Shown one piece after another: positions 56,501-64,000 of a DNA stretch of 64,000 bases. Source of the stretch: Dendrobium chrysotoxum. Its lineage: Eukaryota; Streptophyta; Magnoliopsida; Asparagales; Orchidaceae. Where the stretch lies: assembly GCA_019925795.1 (NCBI GenBank), contig CM034312.1:78619528-78683527 (forward strand), given 5' to 3'. Within the stretch, counting starts at the first letter, position 1. Each line of letters opens with the position of its first letter. The notes under the pieces are model-generated. The model was not told the DNA's origin. It was given only the letters and a program-made list of their open reading frames with translations, and did no database searches. A program made the translations under genes and the position numbers.

Positions 56501-57716
56501 GGTGATAAGAATTAAAAAAATCCATGGCGCACATTGAATAAGAACCACTAGTAGGTGTTCCAAGCCATTGGTTTTTGAGTTGTTTTACCTAAACATGCCG
56601 GTAGATCTTTGATAGCTTGCTCAGTAAAAATATGAAACATATTTAAGAAGATCACTATCCCGATATTTATTATATGTATTGACCTAATAAAATTCAAATG
56701 AATACGCATACATACAGGTAATTCCTTTCCTACTGATATGCTCAAAAACAATTAAAAAAACTAAGTTTCAATATCTAAGTTTGGATCATTTTTAACCAAT
56801 TTTGGGCAGACAAAAGGAACAGTGCAGACGTATTATCATTCCATTCTATTTCCATCCCGTGTTTAAAAACCCAGCTCAAGAGGAAAGCAGTGACGACATC
56901 CTTCTCATTGAAACACCCACATCTCTGTTCTTCGTTAGTGTGCTACATGTATTTGTATGACCTCTTATAACCTTGATATGAGCTAACAAATGGTGCATTA
57001 TGAAATGTAAATATATACAACAAGACAACCTATTTGTTTTATTTGTAAGCTGTCATATGTGTGTCTCTAATCAGGATTCATTGGAAGCTTCAGGCTTGGG
57101 AAAATAATACGAATGGAGTCCCATGCATCGAATACACCAAGGCCTTGGCGTCTTCCAATCGGACATCTCAAAATAACCCAGTTGAGAAAATAATTGAATG
57201 CATAGTGCCATAGGAGCCAAAAAAGCATTCTAATTGCCACTTTAATTCATCTACAATCTCTTACTCACCGGACAAAGAACAAATTAAAAGGAACCCAACC
57301 AAATCCAGCCGACACCAAAGAAAACATAAATTAACCTAAACCAGAGCTCCAGACAAATCAAAGAGAAGCAGATACAGAGAAAGAGGGGGGGAGAGAGAGA
57401 GAGAGAGGCGGAAGAAAAACGGACCCTGGTCGTTGCGAGCGGTGAAAATGATGGTCCCTGTCTCATCTCCGACGATGCATTCGGAAATCTTCGACTGTCG
57501 GGGCTGGGTAGATGCCGCCCGACTCTTCTGTAACACGGTCTTCGATTCAAGAACCTTCACCGAAAGAGTGTGTCCGTTCGTCCCCGGCTTTAACTGATCC
57601 ACCTTCACGAACACCGGCTTCCTCATTGCAGGTCTCACCATCTGTCCCTGCTCCCCCACCATTTGTCCCTGCTCCCCCACCATCTGTCCCTGCTCCCCCT
57701 CCGCCGCCGTCGACAT
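42218..57716 (-). CDS. At4g28440-like OB-fold protein, two coding exons, 15-kb intron
   Basis: Single-domain OB-fold protein of the plant family related to At4g28440, presumed to bind single-stranded nucleic acid. Coding exons are 57716-57425 and 42408-42218, 483 nt in all, giving 160 residues, close to the usual length of about 150. Exon 1 carries KPVFVKVDQLKPGTNGHTLS, then VLESKTVLQ and ECIVGDETGTIIFTARNDQ. Exon 2 continues VDMMKVGATVTLRNAKIDMF, then KGSMRLAVDKWGRVEV and ends NLSLVEYELVNVAEE before TGA. The junction restores a valine codon (phase 1): donor GTCCGT at 57424, acceptor CTGTTTTGTCAG ending at 42409. The first ATG (57716) precedes three GEQGQMV repeats. Joining exons over this distance is inference, but the frames, splice sites and known protein order all agree. 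Confidence 0.85.
42640..42745. mobile_element. Foldback MITE
   Basis: TAGGCTGGGACAGCTTTCTTA at the left and the mirrored AAAGTTGTTCCAAACGAAAC at the right, with TTTTTATACTAAAAAG as the core. Same family as 51085-51205. Lies in the OB-fold intron. Confidence 0.65.
42746..43805. other. Intron sequence without recognised elements
   Basis: Part of the OB-fold gene intron. Frames at 43222-43473 (plus) and 43518-43769 (minus) have no known domain. Confidence 0.4.
43806..44290. mobile_element. MITE-like element rich in GGTTCGGTTTGG-type words
   Basis: AAAACCAAAAATCTGAACCGAA at the left and TTCGTTTTGGTTCGTTTG...TCGGTTTGGTTTTC at the right are in inverted order, with many TTGGTTAG words between. Such words are common in plant hAT-type MITEs. 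No target duplication found. Confidence 0.45.
44290..44850 (+). repeat. LTR-like direct repeat, left copy (old)
   Basis: Runs parallel to 46110-46720. Shared words include GAGTATAAATTTTGT, AATGAGTCATTTGCACC, GGAAATTTTCAAG, CATTCAAAACAAAATT, AAAATAACTCAAA and TATGACTC. Many substitutions and indels. Possibly LTRs of a decayed element whose internal part is 44850-46110. Confidence 0.45.
44850..46110. other. Internal part of a possible old retroelement
   Basis: No recognisable gag or pol. A run of 14 G lies at about 44967-44981. The 99-codon minus frame at 45506-45805 is unassigned. Large noncoding internal regions occur in non-autonomous LTR elements. Confidence 0.35.
46110..46720 (+). repeat. 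LTR-like direct repeat, right copy (old)
   Basis: Partner of 44290-44850, about 1.85 kb apart, with the shared order CATTTGCACC, CAAGAATAATTCAGAT, ATTTCAAGG, CATTCAAGATGAAAATT, AAAATAGCTCAAAA and GGGACTC. Confidence 0.45.
47018..47070. repeat. TA microsatellite
   Basis: Continuous TA of about 26 units within the OB-fold intron. Confidence 0.95.
47175..47182. repeat. Left target site duplication CTCAAGTC
   Basis: Exact 8-bp match to 47701-47708 on both sides of the MITE. Confidence 0.88.
47183..47700. mobile_element. MITE of the CGGGTCGG family, 518 bp, with 8-bp duplication
   Basis: Terminal inverted repeat TAGAGGTGTCAAT / ATTGACACCCCTA. Enclosed by CTCAAGTC twice, the 8-bp duplication typical of hAT elements. 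The ends are packed with CGGGTCGGGTTCGGGTC words and their complement; the middle is GC-rich (47310-47490), which produces overlapping frames with no meaning. Confidence 0.88.
47701..47708. repeat. Right target site duplication CTCAAGTC
   Basis: Partner of 47175-47182. Confidence 0.88.
48157..49238. mobile_element. MITE-like element with nested inner element, about 1.1 kb
   Basis: CTAAGGGGTTGTTTGGTTGG at the left pairs with CCAAACAATCCCTAAC at the right. Inside, ACCACTTGGTTTGCTG (48330) and the mirrored ACATCCAAATGGCCCC (48806-48822) suggest a second, nested inverted-repeat element. Confidence 0.6.
48893..48975. repeat. Minisatellite, three units of about 27 bp
   Basis: Repeats of CCAACCATCACTC(A/G)CCATTTATCGCCA at about 48898 and 48925, with a partial unit before them (TTATCGCTACCAACC). 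It lies inside the 48157-49238 element and keeps a 74-codon frame open. Confidence 0.75.
49358..49365. repeat. Left target site duplication CGACTTCA
   Basis: Exact match to 50161-50168. Confidence 0.85.
49366..50160. mobile_element. hAT-type MITE, 795 bp
   Basis: CATGGTTTAAAATTGCACAA near the left end and GATCGCACAATTTCAAACAT at the right form imperfect terminal inverted repeats. CGACTTCA occurs on both sides. Subterminal GCCTCGAGGC, GCCTCAAG and TGCCTCACCTC words resemble those of the element at 52882-53655, so they are the same family. Confidence 0.82.
50161..50168. repeat. Right target site duplication CGACTTCA
   Basis: Partner of 49358-49365. Confidence 0.85.
50169..51080. other. Intron sequence; unassigned 135-codon minus frame
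   Basis: The frame at 50233-50640 (minus) starts MGEHPKHYRILSGSHLASLR and contains several C and W residues, but I recognise no domain and no splice partner. It lies in the OB-fold intron on the same strand. Probably chance. Confidence 0.3.
51085..51205. mobile_element. Foldback MITE (CGTTTGGGACGGC type)
   Basis: TTCGTTTGGGACGGCTTTTT with GCTGCTTCTTAAA at the left; the mirrored TTTAAGAAGCAACAAAAAAA with TCAAACCGGCG at the right. The core is TTTTTAGTATAAAAAG. Confidence 0.8.
51500..51823 (+). mobile_element. Copia LTR end, primer-binding site and leader
   Basis: 51600-51752 reads like the 3' part of a Copia LTR. TATGATATAAGAGCAAGG at 51746-51763 resembles the decayed methionine primer-binding site (TGGTATCAGAGC). 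The LTR start is not defined. The gag of the same element follows RTE copy C at 55787. Confidence 0.55.
51824..51837 (+). repeat. Left target site duplication of RTE copy C
   Basis: TTCTTCCAAAGAAT, repeated exactly at 55773-55786. Confidence 0.85.
52080..52873 (+). pseudogene. RTE copy C endonuclease region
   Basis: Best-preserved endonuclease of the family here. NILCIQETKWVGEKAKEIDS (about 52200-52260) has the catalytic glutamate. Then come NRIGDRIIALKI, GINIISVYAPQVG (to 52448) and, after a stop, GGDLNRHVGRDIDDF near 52535. SKTHIDYFLIRKIN near 52740 is the histidine-aspartate part, with IDYF. A stop interrupts the early IGT*NIGS motif at about 52136. Broken by at least two stops or frameshifts, so inactive. 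Confidence 0.88.
52874..52881. repeat. Left target site duplication GTTCTAGG
   Basis: Exact match to 53656-53663. Copy A has a single related site here (GTCTTAGG). Confidence 0.87.
52882..53655. mobile_element. hAT-type MITE, 774 bp, inside RTE copy C
   Basis: CAATATTTAAAATTGCGTAA at the left and TTGCGCAATTTTAAACAATG at the right are terminal inverted repeats matching at 15 of 17 end positions. The 8-bp duplication GTTCTAGG flanks it. Subterminal GAGGC words are repeated (GAGGCGTAAGCCTCAAG, GAGGCATGAGCCTCAA, GAGGTGAGCCTCA). It contains a TA microsatellite. Same family as 49366-50160. Confidence 0.9.
53490..53551. repeat. TA microsatellite
   Basis: About 30 TA units inside the hAT-type MITE. 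Confidence 0.95.
53656..53663. repeat. Right target site duplication GTTCTAGG
   Basis: Partner of 52874-52881; LINE sequence resumes with ATTAGATGGGG, as in copy A (ATTAGATAAGG). Confidence 0.87.
53664..55750 (+). pseudogene. RTE copy C reverse transcriptase region
   Basis: Linker, then reverse transcriptase in four broken pieces. Near 54300, EVKEALKKMKCGKAVGPIDI. 54413-54748 has CANYRGIKLMCYTLKLW, QFGFMPSRSTM and FIDLEKAYDKV. 54803-55135 has GLHQGSALSSYHFALVMDVL and CMLFADDILLVDKT with intact catalytic aspartates. 55132-55359 has FRYLGSIVQNDGEID. C-terminal pieces RLRWFGQIKRRP and KGRGKPKKT appear near 55520-55640. Stops at 54387 and 54748 and a frameshift near 55133 inactivate it. Confidence 0.9.
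55773..55786 (+). repeat. Right target site duplication of RTE copy C
   Basis: TTCTTCCAAAGAAT, partner of 51824-51837. Confidence 0.85.
55787..56330 (+). pseudogene. Copia gag remnant, continuation of the element at 51500
   Basis: Broken frames show YLKW and LKKGKGKINHL near 55870-55920, matching the Copia gag start seen at 21534. Then come ISGPYMFQATTKG and NLKMPLICKIKMKLT. KVFEFLVELDNEFNQIR (56264-56310) corresponds to VYDFLAGLNAEFDQVR of the copy at 21990. Only gag remains; pol and 3' LTR are absent. Confidence 0.75.
56331..56390. repeat. Short tandem repeat, two units
   Basis: CTTCGTCCACTATAACACC followed by TTCAA occurs at about 56335 and 56368. Confidence 0.85.
56391..57262. other. 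OB-fold intron, 5' part, no recognised element
   Basis: No coding frame of note. Close to the donor site of the OB-fold gene. Confidence 0.4.
57425..57716 (-). other. Exon 1 of the OB-fold gene
   Basis: GC-rich, in contrast to the intron. It encodes the N-terminal part of the OB fold to ARNDQ. Three in-frame 21-bp repeats (57630-57692) encode GEQGQMV three times at the N terminus, before the conserved MRKPVFVKVDQL. The family is normally conserved only from that point. If translation starts at the methionine of MRKP instead, the repeats are untranslated leader. Confidence 0.87.
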
Positions 57717-57950
57717 TTCTGCCCGAATCAGAGAAAACCCTAAACCTAACCTCTACAGGAGCGGACGTCCGAAATAAATACCGGAAGTAGAGCCCGTAAA
57801 ATACTTCTCTATCCGATTTTTTTTTTTTTTCTGTTAGCGAATCGAGTGCTGGGGAAAGACCGGAAGAGGCGATAAACGAGGAGGCGAGGTAAAATGTCCC
57901 GCGAAACAGTTTAAGTGGAGCCGAATTGGATTTAATTTGATTATACAAAA
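57717..57950 (-). promoter_or_regulatory. Likely 5' UTR and promoter-proximal region of the OB-fold gene
   Basis: GC-richer than its surroundings just upstream of the ATG, with a run of 14 T on the plus strand at 57818-57831 (poly-A on the transcribed strand's sense). No convincing TATA box, so the transcription start is not placed. Confidence 0.4.
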
Positions 57951-58850
57951 AACTTTTAAATATGTGGTAAAGAGGGATCTTGTGGGCGGGCTACATATTT
58001 GGGTCTATGGGCTTCTAATGAAAAAGGATTAACATAACGGTGATCTGATGGATTGCTCTAAAGCTTCTCAATCAAGCATGAAGAGAAAAAATGGTATATA
58101 GCACCTAAGCAAACTGATTGTGTAGAGGCTATATATATTTCCTCAAAATTCATAGTCATGGAAGTCTATTTCTCTTATATACTTAGACGAATGATCTCCC
58201 CACATGCTTCTCCGTCATCAAAAATGATCTCTCCATATGCTTCTTCATACTCGGAATGCCTATCGACTGCGATTGCAGCAAGCAGAAGAATGCATATCTA
58301 TTGCGATTGCAACGAATAGTAGAAACTAGTAGATGTTTAGGGTATATGAAGGATACCAAAATGTATAAATTGGGACAATGTGAATGCATATCGATTGTGA
58401 TTCTGAAGAAGTGTGAATCTGATATTCATTTCCGATTGAGAATTCCAAAATTTATTCAATGTATAAATGAAGAGATGCGGATGGATAATTGGTGAAGAAG
58501 CATGAGAGAAAGCAAAATCGGAGAGATTAATCTATTAATTTATATATATTTTTATAAAACGAAGTTTTATTTGATAGATAGAAGCTAAAGCAAGATAATT
58601 TTAATTTGATACCAATCATTCAAATGCAGAGTATAAAATGTCACAAGGGTGGCAACTAATTAATATAGCTTCAATATAATTAATATAGTTATTTGACTTT
58701 AATAAAATAATTAATATAATTATAAATTATAATTATTTACAAATCATAATAATTAAAAAGGAAGGCTAGAATTTTGTTTGAGTAATTAAAATGGAAGGCT
58801 AATATTTTATTTGGGTGGAAATTCAAGCCTCTTTTATAATAGTAGTATAG
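57951..58850. other. No recognised gene
   Basis: Intergenic. An imperfect repeat of AT(C/G)GACTGCGATTGCA and ATTGCGATTGCAACGAA lies at 58260-58315; 79- and 68-codon frames there have no domain. Confidence 0.4.
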
Positions 58851-58854
58851 ATTT

Positions 58855-59095
58855 AGGATTCATTTGGATAACTTTCTTACTGTTTTTTTAAATACCTTTT
58901 TAATATAAATTTTCTTAAACTAAAAAATTTTATACTAGAAAGCTACTTAAGAAAACAGCAAGAAAGTGTTTGGAGCAGTTTTTTACTACTTTCTAAAGTA
59001 GCTTCTAGTATAAATTTTTAATTTAAGACATTTTTGTACTAAAAAGTTACTTTAAAAGGCAATAAGAAAGCCGTCCCAAACGAAGCCTTAAGCTC
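58855..59095. mobile_element. Two adjacent foldback MITEs (CGTTTGGGACGGC type)
   Basis: GGATTCATTTGGATAACTTT opens it and CCGTCCCAAACGAAGCCTT closes it. In the middle (58970-58985) AAAGTGTTTGGAGCAGTTTT looks like the junction of two units. Each half has the ACTAAAAA/TTTTTAGT-like core. Related to 51085-51205. Confidence 0.65.
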
Positions 59096-60685
59096 AAGCT
59101 AAGTTTTTTTATTTTATTTTCTTTAAATTTACTAAATTACTACTTAAATTAGCTAATAAATAGTCTAAAAAAATGAGCATTTGAATTTTGTATTAATAAA
59201 TAAGTAATTCTATAATTTTGAAATTAAACATCAATTAAAAAAGATAATAAAAAATCACAAATAAATTTTTTAATAATCATATTAAATAAATAAATCAAAA
59301 TAGATTTAGTCATGGAATAGAAAAGTAAGAAGGAATTATATAAAATCTATATGTAAATTCATTAATAATAGATTAATTAATTTTTAAATTAGAGAGCTAG
59401 AAAATAAATATAAGTATTTAATTAGATAAGAAGCATTGTGTGTGGGAAATAAGCTTATGTGCACTTACTACTTAAAATGGTTGCATCCCTTTGATCTCAT
59501 AAAAACCAAGATAATTTACTGCCATTAATAAAATGTGTATTGATAACTATACATTTGATACATCATCGAAAATTATCTTGATTTGGGCACGAATCTCGAC
59601 GTATATTTGAATTGGATGCTTTTAAAATTAATTTCATGACCATACGAATAATATTTTTAGCAAACTTATAGACAAATTGAACATCTCAAAAAGATAAGCT
59701 TAGTGATATGAAATATGATCAAGTCCTTGTTACGACCCGACCCAACATAATCAATATATCATTATAAGTCATATTAAGTCGAGTATTTGAGAGAGATTTT
59801 ACCCAAGATCTATCTAAAAGTAATTTCTTTTTATCATCCAAATGAATAATACAGAGTCACTAAATCATCAATAAACAATATTAAAACAAAAGCCATCATT
59901 TAGCACATATGTATATACATGTATAAAAACAGTTTATATCCAAAACTTCTATACACAAATAATCATAGCTTCCAATCATTCCAATAAAATACATTTAATC
60001 CACGACGCCACATTGTCAAGTATCGTGGCGCCTAAGTGAAAGACCTGAAAATATGCTCTTATTTAGACAAATGAACAAGCTTAAATGTAATGAAAATAAA
60101 AAGAAAGAATGAGGAAATGGTGAAGGTTTGAAGAAGAAAGGGTCTAAGTAGGGGAAGAAAGGGAAAGAGAGGAATGCAACTATTAACTAAATTTGTTTTG
60201 GAAAATTATAGGCATAGCCTTAATATTTCAATAATAAATTATAGGAAGATAATTACAAAGGGAGAATCCTCTTACAATAATATACTCCATGCAGCTCCAT
60301 CATGTCGATGACACCATGGGAAGGGATATACACAGCTCTCAACAGTTTGATATATGAAATCGCATCATTTCTCTTGACCAGTGTCCCCCTGCCTTCATTG
60401 GTTTGTTACCACAGGAGGGCATCAAAGACTACCCTTTTTCTCCTATTAGTTGAGCTAGAGCAAAGAGGAGCAATGACAACAAAGAAGATTCCCAAATCCA
60501 CACGACTAGAGCTTGAAGCATCCAGGACAGATAAAATCTTCTCATTAACTGCATTTATAGATCCTTTGAATGTTTCCGCCTTTACATACGATATATTCAC
60601 ATCATTTCTCATTAAATGCCTTTATAGATCCTTGGAATGTTTTGATTACTTGTAAAAAAATGGCATGTATTCAAATAATAATTAT
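59096..60685. other. Intergenic sequence, no supported gene
   Basis: Very AT-rich to 59730. At 59734 TACGACCCGACCCAACATAA could be the start of an LTR, but no partner was found. The 117-codon plus frame at 60302-60655 and its minus shadow have no recognised domain. Confidence 0.35.
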
Positions 60686-61200
60686 TAAAACTTAGTTGAT
60701 GCTGGTTATCCTTTACAAAGGGGATATTTGAAGCCGTACTTTATGACAAGATATCACATACCAGATTTTAGAAGAGGTAGTAGAATGATAAGGGGACATG
60801 ATGAGCTTTTTAATAATAGACATTCTTCACTAAGAAGTGTCATTGAACGTGCATTTGGTGGATGAAAAAAAGGGAAATATTAAGAGATATGCCTAATTAT
60901 AGCTTTAAGAAGCAACGACTTATTATTGTTGGTACCATGAGATTACATAGTTATATTCAGCGACATTTATCACGGAATGATTCAGAATTTTTAAAATGTG
61001 ACATTGATAAAAATTTTATTCATCCGAAGGTATATGAATGCAGAATAGGAGAGGAAGTTGAACAAAGTAATGGGTTAGATGCCAAAGTAGAGTTTGGTGA
61101 TGGCGAAGGGCTAAATGAAATAATTGAACTGAGAGATAAAATTGCATTTGAACTATACAGTTATAACAGGTATAATGAATATGTAAAATGTTGTTTCTGA
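60686..61200 (+). pseudogene. Harbinger transposase fragment (copy 1, C-terminal half)
   Basis: PIF/Harbinger transposases are DDE nucleases. This piece begins at LVDAGYPLQRGYLKPYF (second catalytic aspartate) and continues DFRRGSRMIRGHDELFNNRH and SSLRSVIERAFGG, which holds the catalytic glutamate. A stop replaces the tryptophan expected after FGG/FGV, and a frameshift follows. 60862-61200 then gives ILRDMPNYSFKKQRLIIVGT and a C-terminal tail with KVEFGDGEGLNEIIELRDKI. The first half with the first aspartate is missing. Confidence 0.88.
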
Positions 61201-61560
61201 ATAATTTTACAAACTATTTGACAAAAAAATTTGAAATATTTATTTATATGTTTTTTCTAACAGGAACCCAATTCAGTCATCAACCTGAGAAGGATTTTCA
61301 GCTTAAAGTTTTGGCACCATGAAGGAGATGATGACATGGTTATTAATGATTTATTTAGTAAAGTTATTGTAAAATATTTTTGAATCACTATGACGAGCAA
61401 TGGCTGGAAGTTTATTTATGCAAACTTTGGAATAATTTTACGCGTTAATTTTGGAATTTCTAATCATTCTGTCATTATCATATGCTCCATTTCTTACCAT
61501 TTTGTTCGAAATTTTAAAACATGTTAAATTATCTTTTAAAATTTATGAATATTTGTGATG
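61201..61560. other. Harbinger 3' flank, no gene
   Basis: AT-rich. It may be the 3' untranslated part of copy 1 and/or a lost 5' part of copy 2. No terminal inverted repeat identified. Confidence 0.35.
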
Positions 61561-63218
61561 CTGGATTATAGGCGGTGTAATTACTGGTTTGTGAAGCCCA
61601 TTGATCCATACCCCTGATTGAAGCTTTTGAGAGAGATAAATCCTAACACAAATTCTTGCATAGGATGATCTTCCCCATGTACTCGTGTGTGAGTCCATCC
61701 ACAGAGGTTCCTTAAGCATATTGGCAAGCCGAGTGATATTGTTCATATCCCAGTACATAAAAGGGAGATGTGGAAGCCGTATCCAAATAAGGGAGTGAAG
61801 TCCATGAAGAGAGCTTGGAGAGGAGGTGGGAGACCACTTGTCCATTCCGATGATGTTCCCTGCTATGATCCACGACCCACTCATGAGCACCGCATCTCTT
61901 GCCTCTACGCTTTGGAAAATACATATAAATGAGTTTGGAGCTGTAGTAATGATGTTGAATTCCCCAAAGTGATACCACCTACGCTTGAGCTCACCAAGGA
62001 GGAAGGGAAATGTGACCCTCCATCCCATGAGCTTAGCCACTAAAGCCCGATCCAATTTGGCAATGTTATCGTGGACGGCTACCACTTCCGACTCCATGGA
62101 CATCCCATCCTTGGCTAAGAAGATTTCATTTGGCATTTTATCCAGCTTGACGAATTGGACCTTGTTCCAAGCGAAGGGGTCGGACTGCACTCCACTAGGT
62201 TGCAGCGGAGGTGCTTGCATGGGCTAGCAGATTTTGGGCATTCAACGGCATTTACACAAACACTTGGAGGGTGTGCTCCTGTAGCAAACTACTGAATGTG
62301 GGAGGGATCAAGGTGCTGTATACATCTACAGTTGGGAGAATTCTCCATAAACAAAGCATTGCAACTCCCACAAGCAACAACAGGGGAATTCATTGTTGAG
62401 GAGGCCAACTCCCCACACGGAAGGGCATAGGACAGACGACCAACCTGGGCGGGAGTCACCTGGTCGCAGTTGGGCCTCTTTGCTTGCGGGACGGAGCATT
62501 CGGGAGGTGGGTCGGGGTGCCTAGCCGACCCCATGGAATCATCCGAGCAATCCTCATCTGAGCTGTTACCCGATTCCTACATAGTGTCAGACTGGTTAGT
62601 CTTCCCGGGCGGCTTAAGTTGCTAGACAGACAATGGTGGCTCCGTTGCTTACTGGTCATCCTTCATCTTAATATTAGGGTCGGAGTCGCCAGCCGACTCC
62701 TCCATCTCATTTTCTTATTTGTTCGTTTCACCTCCCGAGCTGCATTCGCTTGATGTTTCTGAAATAAGCGAATGGCTGGATTGGCCAGGCTGAACATCCA
62801 CACCTTGCTGTGCGATTCCTGGAGGCTGTTCGAGCTGAGCATTTGCACTTTGCGAGCGGGAGGAAACATTAGACGAGGTCTTGACGCTGCCATCCTACCG
62901 ATTAACATAGTTGGCCGGACCTTATGGGCACGGATGCTGCACCGGCTTGCAGTCCTCCTCCTTGCCTCGCCAGATGATGGCTTGGGTTTTTGCTACGACC
63001 TCATTCCAAGAGTCCCTAGTTACTGTGTCCCAAATCTTAGGAGAAGATTGGGAGCTGCTCTCCGTCTTAACCACCAGAGTGAGCTTGGAAGACTCAGCCG
63101 CCGCCTCGCCGTTGGGGGCAATCAGATGCCAGTAGTTGCTTTGTTGCCGGTAATCCCTCCTGCCGCCGCCTCTACCACCATTTGGAGGAGGTGACCTAAT
63201 GCCACCCCCTCTAGCCAT
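61561..63218 (-). pseudogene. L1-type LINE ORF1 (DUF4283 protein), truncated and broken
   Basis: ORF1 proteins of plant L1 LINEs bind element RNA and carry a DUF4283 domain followed by a zinc knuckle. The start is ATG at 63218 (MARGGGIRSPPPNGGRGG), with a Gly/Arg-rich N terminus, then the acidic/serine region GNSSDEDCSDD. After stops near 62540 and 62290 comes the DUF4283 domain in 62220-61543: LDRALVAKLMGWRVTFPFLL, FIFQSV-like FICIFQSVEARDAVLMSGSW and DKWSPTSS. WINGLHKPVI is reached at about 61580, where homology ends just before the expected zinc knuckle. ORF2 is absent. The 5' leader reaches about 63270. Confidence 0.82.
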
Positions 63219-63275
63219 CCTAGAGCCTCTCTTTCTAAAAATGCTCTAGAGAGAGAAAACTCGGCGATGTGGTGT

Positions 63276-64000
63276 GACTCGAAGGATTAGTAGGTTCTTT
63301 TATAATGGTCTAAAAGCATTAGTTAGGTTATCAATGGAGATAATTACACTTGTAGATAAGTTTTTCCATAATATTCTAGAAAAAAAATTTGAATGATACA
63401 CTATACATGCCATTTTTTAAAGATTGCATTGGTGTTATTGATGGCACGCACGTCGATGTATGCATCCTTGTTAAAAAACATGTTGCTTATATTGGACGTT
63501 ATCATTCACCAACACAAAATATGATGGCTGCCTGTGATTTAAACATGTGTTTCACGTTTGTTGCACCTAGTTGGGAGGGCTCGGCACATGATGCGTGTAT
63601 ATTTCAACATCCAAGATATAATTTTCCTGCACCACCTTTAGATATTCATAATTTATAGAATTAAATTATTATTTGTATTGATTATTTTATACTGTATACT
63701 AATTAACAAATTTGTGAATATGAAAGTTCTACTTAGTTGATGCTGGTTATCCTTTACAAAGGGAATATTTAAAGCCGTACTTTGGGACAAGATATCACAT
63801 GCCAGATTTTAGAAGAGGTAGTAGAACGATAAGGGGATATGATGAGCTTTTTAATAATAGACATTCTTCACTAAGAAATGTCATAGAACGTATGTTTGGT
63901 GTATGAAAAAAAAGTGGAATATTAAGAGATATGCCTAATTATAGCTTTAAGAAGCAACGACTTATTGTTGTTAGTACCATGGGATTACATAGTTATATTC
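63276..64000 (+). pseudogene. Harbinger transposase fragment (copy 2), cut by the window end
   Basis: RRISRFFYNGLKALVRLSME near 63276-63340 is the region before the nuclease. After a frameshift, 63389-63658 gives FKDCIGVIDGTHVDVCI, with the first catalytic aspartate, YIGRYHSPTQNMMAACDLNM and SWEGSAHDACIFQHPRYNFP. A probable intron (about 63650-63727, ending GAATATGAAAG) precedes LVDAGYPLQREYLKPYFGTR, the second aspartate. SSLRNVIERMFGV carries the glutamate and is followed by a stop at 63904-63906. The remainder, GILRDMPNYSFKKQRLIVVS, runs off the window. It is closely similar to copy 1 over the shared part. Confidence 0.9.

Noticed and set aside
57512..57948. Proline-rich plus frame and glycine-rich minus frame upstream of the OB-fold start
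   Set aside because: They are other-frame shadows of exon 1 and its 21-bp repeats.
60302..60655. 117-codon frame; its minus shadow has a faint resemblance (AETFKGSINAVNEK) to the OB-fold exon 2 motif (IDMFKGSMRLAVDK)
   Set aside because: The resemblance covers about a dozen residues without the neighbouring conserved motifs, and no splice partner was found. Chance or a very decayed copy cannot be separated by eye.
1..64000. CRISPR arrays, bacterial operons, rRNA or tRNA genes
   Set aside because: No regularly spaced identical repeats with unique spacers, no bacterial gene order, and no rRNA or tRNA sequence recognised on either strand.

Overview
This window is repeat-rich nuclear DNA from a flowering plant, of a species I cannot name. 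The grounds are an intron-containing gene of the plant At4g28440-like OB-fold family, plant-type RTE, L1, Copia and Harbinger elements, MAIN-like (plant mobile domain) genes, and many MITEs. I see no bacterial, organellar, rRNA, tRNA or CRISPR sequence. Almost all coding sequence belongs to decayed mobile elements. The one convincing host gene is the OB-fold gene on the minus strand; its two coding exons (57425-57716 and 42218-42408) are separated by an intron of about 15 kb.

Layout. 1-7228 is a large inverted repeat with arms of about 3 kb and a spacer of about 1.2 kb. A block of its spacer recurs, reversed, at about 9190-10110; tandem repeats lie at 8040-8870. 12540-18700 is a three-level nest: an old RTE-like LINE, a younger RTE LINE in it (16-bp target duplication), and a 1.54-kb solo LTR in that (5-bp duplication). 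19100-23200 holds Copia fragments. 24179-25710 is a 5'-truncated RTE copy with an open frame of 477 codons. 25720-30440 is retroelement-like noncoding DNA with tandem motifs and a MITE. 30441-38444 is an almost spacer-free 8-kb palindrome. Each arm carries a decayed MAIN-like gene read outward from the centre and an unknown reading frame read inward from the end.

38445-42210 holds small insertions, including an RTE copy of only 45 bp flanked by 9-bp duplications. 42218-57716 is the OB-fold gene. Its intron contains nested MITEs, two hAT-type MITEs with 8-bp duplications, an old pair of LTR-like repeats, and a Copia remnant whose leader was split by another RTE LINE. 57900-64000 has foldback MITEs, two Harbinger transposase fragments and, between them, an L1 ORF1 piece on the opposite strand.

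The most interesting structures are the two long inverted repeats, which would give long hairpin RNA if read through, and the TE-filled giant intron. The RTE family is represented by at least five copies of very different length and age. All family calls come from reading the sequence and recalled family motifs; no search was run.
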